From Legionellaceae bacterium UBA2794 (GTDB taxonomy: Bacteria; Pseudomonadota; Gammaproteobacteria; Legionellales; Legionellaceae), in assembly GCA_002352055.1 (NCBI GenBank), contig DEHS01000106.1, positions 26,562-37,754 of the forward strand: a stretch of DNA of 11,193 bases. Direction: 5' to 3'. Below are positions 5,986-11,193 of the stretch, in pieces. The notes below the pieces were generated by a model, which had not been told where the DNA came from, made no database searches, and worked only from the letters and a program-made list of their open reading frames with translations. The position numbers were made by a program, and so were the translations under genes. Each line of letters begins with the position of its first letter. Position 1 is the stretch's first letter.

Positions 5986-7797
5986 TTATTCGTCCCAATC
6001 ATCCCGTTCTTTATCAGTTTCTGGCAGGAAGCCTCCAACTTGTGCTTCCCACATTGATTTATAAAGTCCATTTTTAGCGACTAATTCATCATGAGTTCCA
6101 TCTTCGACTATTTTTCCTTCGGCAAAGACCAATATTCGGTCCATGTGTAACAAAGTAGATAACCGATGTGCTATAACCAGACTGGTTTTGGCATCCATTA
6201 ATTCCCATATGGAGTTTTGAATGGTTTCTTCAGTGAGAGAATCCAGTTGCGAGGTAGCTTCATCCAATATCAAAATTTTAGAATTTTTTAGAATCGCACG
6301 AGCAATAGCAACGCGTTGCCGCTGTCCGCCTGATAATTTAATGCCCCGCTCACCCACCATCGTGTCATACTTTTCTGGCAGGAGCGCAATAAAATCATCA
6401 CAACAGGCCTTGCGTGATGCGTAATATACTTCCTCATCAGTAGCATCAGGATTTCCATAACGAATATTTTCCATCAAAGTACGATGAAATAACGTAGTAT
6501 CTTGAGGAATCATGCTAATAGATGCACGTAAAGACTCCTGAGTCACCTGACTGATGTCCTGGCCATCGATGAGAATACGACCTGACTCAACATTAAAGAA
6601 TCTTAAAATCAAGTGAATAAAGGTAGTTTTTCCACCGCCTGAAAATCCAACAAGTCCCACCCGTTGCCCCGGGTTTATAACCACTGATTTATTTTCAAAT
6701 ATTTTTTTCCCTTGACTGTAATGAAAGGTCACTTCATCAAATTCAATTTTCCCCTCAGTGACTATTAATTCTTTTGCATCGGGTACATCCTGAACCTCAA
6801 TAGGGACACTCAAAATGGCTATGGCTTGACGCGCAATACCCATTTCTCGATATAAATCAGCAATTGCGTGGCATAAATACCAGATTTGCGACATGATGAC
6901 GAAAGATACATTGAATATAAAGACAAAATCGCCAGTCGAAATTAAACCTTTTTGCCAAAAATTTAAGAGTAAATATACCATCGTTACTAACATAATAGTG
7001 ACGGGTATATCGAGATAAAGACGAAATATATTCATGTAAATGGTCAGTTTTTTATTACTTTTTTCTTCTTTATCCTGACTCTTTGACACATAGGAAAACT
7101 CTTGCCTGGAGCGTGAAAATAACTTTACGGCATTAGCATTACTGAGGCTATCTACAATTTTCCCACTCAGCTCACTCTTGTCTTCTGCATTTTCTATAGA
7201 GTACAAATCTACTTTTCGAGATAATTTATAACTGATATACAACTGGAAAATAATCCAGGTTAACAGAACAATAGCAAACCAATAATTAATGGTACACATT
7301 AAGATCAAAGCAACAATAATCGAAGAAAATGCGGCAATGGCGTACCAGGAAATAATCATAAAAATAGCATCCAGGGCACGCGGCAAATCATTTACTTTAT
7401 TAGCAAGGGTTCCAGCCATTTGGTTGGAAAAATAATGGTAGGATTGTTTGTTTAAATAATCGAATACAGACATCCTGACGTCTGCCTGAAATCGAGGAAT
7501 AACATACCCCTGCCACCAGTTTTGTAATCTGATGATAACCAAAAGTGTAATCCAGGCCCCCCCTCCAACCCATAATGCAGGGGCCACTGCTGCAAATATA
7601 TTTTGACCGGGTGAATGTCCACCTAAAGAATCAACTATCATTTTCAGAGAATAAGGAATCACATTGTTTTCTAAAACCATAGTAATCGGAGCGAGGAAAA
7701 AGACCGTAAATGCAAGACGTTGTTTCTTAATGAAATGCCAAAAAAAGGATCCCAGTTTTTTAGGTAGTTCGGTATTATTATTTTGCTTATCAGACAT
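5986..7797 (-). CDS. ABC exporter half-transporter (fused membrane and ATPase domains)
   Basis: Inner-membrane ATP-driven exporter working as a dimer, with the type IV (MsbA/ABCB-like) layout. The 603 residues comprise a membrane domain with about six helices (roughly 28-50, 68-90, 145-168, 170-190, 262-280, 290-310) and a C-terminal nucleotide-binding domain from about 350. Seen in the latter: Walker A GFSGGGKTT (384-392), Q-loop Gln432 in IPQD, signature LSGGQ (488-492), Walker B ILILDE (508-513, with catalytic Glu513), D-loop SQLD and H-loop His544. All catalytic residues are intact, so it should be an active homodimer. The substrate is unknown: lipid, peptide and drug exporters share this architecture. 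The ATG at 7797 is preceded by GGGTG about 7 nt upstream. The chagasin-like gene follows after 14 nt; ETF-QO is divergent. Assignment to the family is firm, the substrate is not. Confidence 0.93.
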   Translation of the reverse strand: MSDKQNNNTELPKKLGSFFWHFIKKQRLAFTVFFLAPITMVLENNVIPYSLKMIVDSLGGHSPGQNIFAAVAPALWVGGGAWITLLVIIRLQNWWQGYVIPRFQADVRMSVFDYLNKQSYHYFSNQMAGTLANKVNDLPRALDAIFMIISWYAIAAFSSIIVALILMCTINYWFAIVLLTWIIFQLYISYKLSRKVDLYSIENAEDKSELSGKIVDSLSNANAVKLFSRSRQEFSYVSKSQDKEEKSNKKLTIYMNIFRLYLDIPVTIMLVTMVYLLLNFWQKGLISTGDFVFIFNVSFVIMSQIWYLCHAIADLYREMGIARQAIAILSVPIEVQDVPDAKELIVTEGKIEFDEVTFHYSQGKKIFENKSVVINPGQRVGLVGFSGGGKTTFIHLILRFFNVESGRILIDGQDISQVTQESLRASISMIPQDTTLFHRTLMENIRYGNPDATDEEVYYASRKACCDDFIALLPEKYDTMVGERGIKLSGGQRQRVAIARAILKNSKILILDEATSQLDSLTEETIQNSIWELMDAKTSLVIAHRLSTLLHMDRILVFAEGKIVEDGTHDELVAKNGLYKSMWEAQVGGFLPETDKERDDWDE

Positions 7798-8009
7798 AAA
7801 GGCACCCGTAGCTCATAAATTTTAATCCCTCAAACCCTTCTATCTTAAAATTAAATAATCAGCAAGTCAGCTCTTGAAGTATAGTTAAAAACCCTTAATA
7901 TTACCTGATTGGAAAATTCTTTTAGAATTTAGAAGGATAATTTTTCAATATATTCTTGATCTTACACCTTATAAAAGCGATCATTTTATCTTTTGTAGCT
8001 GGAGTCGGT
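7798..8009. promoter_or_regulatory. Divergent intergenic region with a 7-3-7 palindrome
   Basis: 212 AT-rich bases between the exporter and ETF-QO starts. It holds a perfect inverted repeat AAATTCT-TTT-AGAATTT (7914-7930). TTGAAG (7874-7879) with AATATT or ATATTA 17-18 nt later is a possible + strand promoter for ETF-QO. The palindrome lies just downstream of this, where a repressor could act. No strong minus-strand promoter for the exporter stood out. The promoter calls are weak; the palindrome is plainly visible. Confidence 0.3.
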
Positions 8010-9635
8010 GTGGATCACGAAACAATGGAGTTTGATGTAATTATAGTCGGTGCAGGCCCCTCCGGTTTAGCCGCTGCTATCAAATTAAAACAATTGGCCC
8101 TTAAAGCTCAAAGAGAACTCACAGTGTGTATCCTTGAGAAAGGAGCTCAAGTGGGCGCCCACATATTATCAGGAGCCGTTTTAGAGCCTCGAAGTTTAAT
8201 AGAGTTACTCCCTGATACCTGGCGTAATGCACCACTGGATACACCGGTTACAGATGATTCATTCTACTTTATGACCAAGAAAAAAGCTTACAAGCTCCCT
8301 ACCCCAAAACCCATGCACAACGCAAATAATTATATTATTAGTCTTGGTGATATGTGCCAATTTTTAGCAGAACAGGCTGAAGCGTTAGGTTGTGAAATTT
8401 ACCCCGGATTTGCAGCTGCTGAGGTACTGTTTAATACTAAGAATCAAGTCATTGGCGTGGCAACGGGAGCCGTAGGTATTGACAAACAGGGACATGAAAC
8501 AAATAACTATCAACCCGGAATGCATTTACTCGCCAAACACACTTTATTTGCCGAAGGATGCCGCGGACAATTAAGTCAAAGTTTGATGACCCGTTTTCAT
8601 TTAAGAGACAATTCTCAGCCTCAAACCTATGGCATAGGACTAAAAGAAATTTGGCAGGTAGAACCAGCGCAACACCAGGCTGGGAAAGTAATCCATACCA
8701 TCGGCTGGCCTATGGATCATGCTACTTACGGGGGGTCATTTATCTATCATTTATCTCAAAATCGAGTCGCCATCGGATTCGTGGTAGGTCTTGATTATAA
8801 AAATCCCTGGTTAAATCCCTTTGCCGAATTACAACGGTTTAAAACTCATCCCATGATTCGCCCTCTCTTGACTGGTGGCGAACGATTAAGTTACGGAGCA
8901 AGAGCCTTAAATGAAGGTGGCTGGCAATCATTACCAAAATTAACCTTCCCAGGTGGTGCATTAATCGGTGATGCCGCTGGTTTTTTAAATGTACCCAAAA
9001 TTAAAGGCATTCATACCGCGATGCAATCAGGAATGTTGGCAGCAGAGGCCTGTTTTGAATCCTTAACCTCAAACACCACCCCTTATGAATTAATCAATTA
9101 TCCAGAAAAATTAAATAAGTCATGGTTGGCCGAAGAATTGTATGCTGTGCGTAATATTAGGCCAGGCTTTAAATATGGATTAATACCCGGTTTGATTAAC
9201 TCAGCCTTTGAGACGTATGTTACCCGGGGTAAATCTCCCTGGACCTTGAAGAATCATGCTGATCACACCACATTAATCCCTGCAGAAAGGGCAAGTAAAC
9301 CGGACTATCCAAAGCCTGATGGAGTTCTTACCTTTGATAAATTATCCTCGGTGTTTCTCTCCAATACATATCATGAAGAAAATCAGCCCTGTCACCTTAA
9401 ACTCAAGCAGCCCCGGCTTGCTATTGACGTTAATTTAAAAATGTACGCATCACCCGAAAGTCGCTATTGTCCTGCTGCTGTTTATGAAATTGTGACTAGT
9501 GAGAATGGTCCTAAATTACAAATCAATGCTCAAAATTGCATCCATTGTAAAACGTGTGATATTAAAGATCCCCGGCAGAATATCGTATGGGTAGCTCCTG
9601 AAGGTGGTGGTGGGCCAAACTACACGGGGATGTAA
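8010..9635 (+). CDS. Electron transfer flavoprotein-ubiquinone oxidoreductase
   Basis: Membrane-associated FAD and [4Fe-4S] enzyme that passes electrons from reduced ETF (fatty-acid and amino-acid oxidation) to the quinone pool. I place the start at the GTG at 8010, giving 541 residues beginning MDHETMEFDVIIVG. GGAG lies 5 nt upstream, and bacterial ETF-QO proteins commonly begin with a short polar lead before MEFDVVIVG. An in-frame TTG at 7956 would add a hydrophobic lead with no family support, and the ATG at 8025 has no good ribosome binding site. Seen: FAD-binding GAGPSG near residue 15, GAHILSGAV, a GDAAGFLNVPKIKGIHTAM segment, and the C-terminal cluster cysteines Cys487, Cys510, Cys513 and Cys516 (CIHCKTCDIKDP), followed by the family's terminal GGGGPNY. 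No etfA or etfB is adjacent. Divergent from the ABC exporter. A very secure call. Confidence 0.97.
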   Translation: MDHETMEFDVIIVGAGPSGLAAAIKLKQLALKAQRELTVCILEKGAQVGAHILSGAVLEPRSLIELLPDTWRNAPLDTPVTDDSFYFMTKKKAYKLPTPKPMHNANNYIISLGDMCQFLAEQAEALGCEIYPGFAAAEVLFNTKNQVIGVATGAVGIDKQGHETNNYQPGMHLLAKHTLFAEGCRGQLSQSLMTRFHLRDNSQPQTYGIGLKEIWQVEPAQHQAGKVIHTIGWPMDHATYGGSFIYHLSQNRVAIGFVVGLDYKNPWLNPFAELQRFKTHPMIRPLLTGGERLSYGARALNEGGWQSLPKLTFPGGALIGDAAGFLNVPKIKGIHTAMQSGMLAAEACFESLTSNTTPYELINYPEKLNKSWLAEELYAVRNIRPGFKYGLIPGLINSAFETYVTRGKSPWTLKNHADHTTLIPAERASKPDYPKPDGVLTFDKLSSVFLSNTYHEENQPCHLKLKQPRLAIDVNLKMYASPESRYCPAAVYEIVTSENGPKLQINAQNCIHCKTCDIKDPRQNIVWVAPEGGGGPNYTGM

Positions 9636-9734
9636 GGAGGCGCCGGTATTGCGAGGCTTAAAAGTAATGCCGCCCAAATTTATTACAGGCTCAATAGTTC
9701 AATCAGCCGAAGTAATCATGACAACGTTTACAGG

Positions 9735-9793
9735 CTATTCACAGAGTTATCCACAGAAACTGGGGATAAGTTTTTTAATTTAAATTTAAATGA
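9735..9793 (+). other. DnaA-box-like cluster next to an A/T-only tract
   Basis: TTATCCACA (9747-9755) is a perfect match to the DnaA box TTATNCACA. CTATTCACA (9735-9743) has one mismatch, the same orientation, and starts exactly 12 bp earlier. TGGGGATAA (9761-9769) is a one-mismatch box in the opposite orientation. Directly after it comes a 21-base A/T-only run (9771-9791) containing the perfect 14-bp palindrome ATTTAAATTTAAAT (9778-9791). A further one-mismatch box ATATCCACA lies at 9879-9887. The layout (boxes beside an easily melted tract) is that of a replication origin or a DnaA-titration or regulation site. No dnaA, dnaN, mnmG or rep gene is in the window. Confidence 0.45.
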
Positions 9794-9905
9794 TATCCGT
9801 TAGAAGCCTTGTAAAATAAGGATTCTGTTAAATACGGGAATGTAAGATAACTTGACTACTGGAGAGAGTTAAAAAAAAATATCCACAGGAAAGAAAAGGG
9901 AAACA

Positions 9906-10085
9906 ATGGATATCGGGTCGAATATAATAACCAAATTTAAAATGAAAAGACAGCATTTTTTGCTTAAACCTGATTATTTAATAATAGCTTTTAAAATATC
10001 TAACTCAACTGCAGCACCTTTACTAGGATTTAAATATTATAAATCTCTTGTATTTAGCCAAAAAACAAATTATCTTCGCAATTAG
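9906..10085 (+). CDS. Possible small basic protein, 59 residues
   Basis: ATG at 9906 preceded by AAGGG with a 5-nt spacer, a good ribosome binding site; the stop TAG is at 10083-10085. The product starts MDIGSNIITKFKMKRQ and is Lys/Asn/Ile-rich and basic, with a mildly hydrophobic middle (DYLIIAFKI) but no clear membrane helix, signal peptide or known motif. A weak TTGACT-type promoter lies 50 nt upstream. The next gene begins 23 nt after its stop, so it could be the first member of a two-gene unit. Against it: at this AT content a 59-codon frame can arise by chance. It is included because of the start site only. Confidence 0.33.
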   Translation: MDIGSNIITKFKMKRQHFLLKPDYLIIAFKISNSTAAPLLGFKYYKSLVFSQKTNYLRN

Positions 10086-10108
10086 TTTAAAATTACCGCA
10101 GGATAAGC

Positions 10109-10489
10109 ATGCTACCACTTCGTATGTTACTGACTCTCACCAGTTTACTTTATATCACTAATTCTCACGCTATATGTATCAATAACGAAACCAGTTACCC
10201 TCTACATTATGAAATTTATAATAAAAAAACCGATCGCCCTGCTCCGAAAGTACAATTTTATAGTGGCATAGTGAATGTAAATGAGAAAAAATGCCATGCC
10301 CATACGCCAGATGATCCTGACTGGAGCATTTATCGTCAAGATTTGATAAAAATAGTAAAAATGTATGGGAATGGCACTAATGAGCCGGTGTGCAATAGAA
10401 AGGTAGAGGGCATACTTAATACATTAACTGTTATGAACCCATATGATAATCAATGGCTATGTCTGGATAATCAGGACTCACAAGATTAG
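10109..10489 (+). CDS. Small secreted four-cysteine protein, unknown family
   Basis: 126 residues. The ATG at 10109 has AGGA with a 5-nt spacer. Residues 1-21 form a signal peptide (basic start, hydrophobic LLTLTSLLYI, cleavage site NSHA), so the mature 105-residue protein is exported. It contains four cysteines (23, 62, 95, 118), compatible with two disulfide bonds, the first being at position 2 of the mature chain. The sequence begins CINNETSYPLHYEIYNK and contains a His/Asp/Pro-rich stretch KKCHAHTPDDPDW at 60-72. I do not recognise the family. The lipobox rule is not met (the cleavage site is SHA-IC), so it is soluble, not lipidated. The stop codon TAG is formed by the TA target duplication plus the first G of the inserted MITE-like element. 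That the insertion respects the reading frame suggests that the coding sequence is real and intact. Confidence 0.75.
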   Translation: MLPLRMLLTLTSLLYITNSHAICINNETSYPLHYEIYNKKTDRPAPKVQFYSGIVNVNEKKCHAHTPDDPDWSIYRQDLIKIVKMYGNGTNEPVCNRKVEGILNTLTVMNPYDNQWLCLDNQDSQD

Positions 10490-10552
10490 GGCGTGTTGAC
10501 AATTAATCCTCCCGCCTACGTGCCTCGGCTAGTCCGAGGCATCCAGGAGATG
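10489..10552 (+). repeat. Left inverted arm of the MITE-like element
   Basis: Contains the terminal GGGCGTGTTGACA and an internal perfect hairpin TGCCTCGG-ctagt-CCGAGGCA at 10521-10541. Because it immediately follows the stop codon of the secreted-protein gene, this GC-rich hairpin could also end its transcript. Confidence 0.75.
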
Positions 10553-10582
10553 CTAAAGTTAAATAAAAGCTGAATTAGAAAA

Positions 10583-10600
10583 ATTAATCATTTGATTAAT
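10583..10600. repeat. 18-bp palindrome near the element centre
   Basis: ATTAATCA-TT-TGATTAAT is a perfect 8-2-8 inverted repeat, centred about 13 bp left of the element midpoint. It may be the remnant junction of the two arms or a binding site; no function is evident. Confidence 0.5.
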
Positions 10601-10657
10601 AAGAGCAAACTCAACCCAAAATGGAATGATCTATATGAGGAATTTGTTCTTAATCTA

Positions 10658-10721
10658 GATCTCCTTGATGCCTCGGACAAGCTGAGACACGTAGGCTGGA
10701 GGGGCAAATGTCAAAACGCCC
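10658..10721 (-). repeat. Right inverted arm of the MITE-like element
   Basis: Reverse-complement counterpart of the left arm with 11 mismatches. Its internal hairpin (TGCCTCGG with CTGAGACA) carries one mismatch and one G-T pair, so it is less perfect than in the left arm. Confidence 0.75.
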
Positions 10722-10768
10722 TAATCGGCGGGATTTATAACGATTTTTCCTCAATATTATTTTGCTCA

Positions 10769-10807
10769 TGCAGATTTAGACCGGCTGCAAGATAGGTTAA
10801 ATCTGCA
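10769..10807. repeat. Long hairpin, 10-bp perfect arms extended past a bulge
   Basis: TGCAGATTTA (10769-10778) pairs perfectly with TAAATCTGCA (10798-10807). Beyond a one-base bulge the stem continues with ACC/GGT, leaving a 12-nt loop. There is no T run directly after it on the + strand. It could be a terminator, an RNA structure or part of another small repeat; it lies outside the TA-flanked element. Confidence 0.45.
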
Positions 10808-11023
10808 ATTCAATGTAGCCTTTTAGAAACGTATTAAAAATGAGGAAGTTACAAATAGAACCACTGACCTTTACCTCAAAAATTCAAAACCTTTAGTTAT
10901 AATTTAAAAATTTCATCGCTTTTCCTTACTCACTAAATTCGCTCAATTGATCCTATTTTATGGCTATAAGAATAAAATTCAACCAATTTTGGACTACAAT
11001 TAATTACTGGGAATATAAAATTA

Positions 11024-11052
11024 TTGACACGGATACACATGGAGCTTGTGAT
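11024..11052 (+). promoter_or_regulatory. Sigma-70-type promoter for the right-edge gene
   Basis: Perfect -35 TTGACA at 11024-11029, a 17-nt spacer and -10 TGTGAT at 11047-11052 (4 of 6 consensus bases). The predicted transcript start is near 11059, giving a very short leader that begins at the ribosome binding site GGGAG. An alternative upstream pair (TTGGAC at 10989 with AATATA at 11012) is weaker. Confidence 0.5.
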
Positions 11053-11069
11053 TAATATCGGGAGAATTT

Positions 11070-11193
11070 ATGCTAAATCTTGAATTACTAGCGACACGTG
11101 AAATTGGTGCATGTGGTATGTCAGTGTGTTTAAAGCCAAGAATTCCAGTAGTAATAACCCCAGGTTTAGTAAGAGAAATGAGGCAACTACAAA
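11070..11193 (+). CDS. Unrecognised gene, 5' end only, runs off the window
   Basis: The ATG at 11070 is preceded by GGAG with a 5-nt spacer, and an in-frame TGA at 11049-11051 rules out a longer start. The frame is open for 41 codons to the window edge. The product begins MLNLELLATREIGACG and continues with two cysteines (15 and 20) and the stretch RIPVVITPGLVREM. There is no signal peptide or membrane segment in the visible part, so a cytoplasmic or translocated protein is expected. Forty-one residues are too few to name a family and I recognise none. The promoter, ribosome binding site and open frame together make it likely to be a true gene. Confidence 0.6.
   Translation, partial: MLNLELLATREIGACGMSVCLKPRIPVVITPGLVREMRQLQ

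Larger units (their letters stand above)
9636..10108 (+). other. AT-rich intergenic region after ETF-QO
   Basis: 473 bases without a certain gene. From the left: a weak hairpin just after ETF-QO (CGGTATT pairing with AATGCCG, 15-nt loop) that may be its terminator; the DnaA-box-like cluster with an A/T-only tract; a hairpin at 9802-9826 (AGAA-x-CCTT / AAGG-x-TTCT, 7-nt loop); TTGACT at 9852 with a poor -10 (AAAAAT, 17-nt spacer); another DnaA-box-like site at 9879-9887; and a possible 59-codon reading frame. Base composition is more AT-rich than in the flanking genes. Confidence 0.5.
10489..10721. mobile_element. 233-bp MITE-like element with TA target duplication
   Basis: The two ends are inverted copies of each other: 10489-10552 and the reverse complement of 10658-10721 agree at about 53 of 64 positions. 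The termini read GGGCGTGTTGACA on the left and GGGCGTTTTGACA on the right, and the element is flanked on both sides by TA (10487-10488 and 10722-10723). No transposase is encoded; the 105-bp core is AT-rich. This fits a non-autonomous element mobilised in trans by a TA-targeting transposase (the IS630/Tc1-mariner family or the IS427 group of IS5 both duplicate TA). Which family is not decided by what I can see. Confidence 0.8.
10724..11069. other. AT-rich non-coding stretch before the right-edge gene
   Basis: About 346 bases with no convincing reading frame on either strand. It holds a long hairpin (10769-10807) and, at the right end, a promoter for the last gene. Short frames such as the one from the ATG near 10840 (18 codons) lack a ribosome binding site. 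Apart from these I see nothing. Confidence 0.5.

Noticed and set aside
8558..8794. 78-codon + strand frame inside ETF-QO
   Set aside because: Different frame of a strongly conserved gene, no independent start signal.
9719..9782. Short frame from an ATG just before the DnaA-box cluster
   Set aside because: Only about 20 codons and no ribosome binding site; the sequence is better explained as DnaA-box-like sites.
9735..9793. The chromosomal origin oriC itself
   Set aside because: No dnaA, dnaN, mnmG or other origin-linked gene in the window, and few boxes compared with a typical gammaproteobacterial origin; kept only as a DnaA-box-like cluster.
10592..10795. 67-codon + strand frame crossing the right half of the MITE-like element
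   Set aside because: It starts at a TTG with no ribosome binding site, runs through the inverted arm and out of the element, and shows no family motif; the frame is a by-product of the repeat sequence.
9636..11193. CRISPR array, tRNA, rRNA or prophage attachment site in the accessory stretch
   Set aside because: No regularly spaced direct repeats, no cloverleaf with a CCA-type acceptor, no integrase or phage genes seen.

Overview
The window looks like a piece of the chromosome of a gammaproteobacterium, most likely Legionella or a close relative. The evidence is the AT-rich base composition, the surE-nlpD-rpoS gene order, the ancestral-type proteins (RpoS, SfcA/MaeA-type malic enzyme, ETF-ubiquinone oxidoreductase), and several small secreted or membrane proteins with no recognisable family. 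The genus is inferred from gene content and general familiarity, not from a database match.

Layout from left to right. The left edge (1-597, + strand) holds the 3' part of an unrecognised protein with one clear hydrophobic segment; it converges on rpoS. From 3686 down to 663 runs a minus-strand cluster: a small lipoprotein with an EexN-like motif, surE (5'/3'-nucleotidase), nlpD (LysM plus degenerate M23 lipoprotein, a probable amidase activator) and rpoS (stationary-phase sigma factor). The first two genes are separated by 1 nt. The pcm gene that often lies between surE and nlpD is absent. Between nlpD and rpoS there is a perfect 7-3-7 palindrome beside a TTGACA that overlaps the nlpD stop codon. 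Divergent from this cluster is an NAD-type malic enzyme (3767-5488). It converges, across two overlapping hairpins, on a minus-strand pair: an ABC exporter half-transporter (7797-5986), followed 14 nt later by a secreted chagasin-type cysteine-protease inhibitor (5971-5582). Divergent from the exporter is ETF-ubiquinone oxidoreductase (8010-9635), for which I prefer a GTG start.

The right end (9636-11193) is accessory in character. It is AT-rich and carries a cluster of DnaA-box-like sequences next to an A/T-only tract, a possible 59-codon gene, a small secreted four-cysteine protein (10109-10489), a 233-bp MITE-like element with about 64-bp imperfect inverted arms and TA duplications inserted exactly at that protein's stop codon, a long hairpin, and the first 41 codons of an unrecognised gene that runs off the edge behind a good promoter and ribosome binding site.

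Functionally the core genes belong to stationary-phase and stress physiology (RpoS, SurE), cell-wall separation (NlpD) and central or respiratory metabolism (malic enzyme, ETF-QO). I see no large undescribed multi-gene system. The most unusual items are the DnaA-box cluster away from any replication gene, the exporter plus chagasin pair, the palindrome in the rpoS leader, and the MITE that recreates the stop codon of its neighbour.
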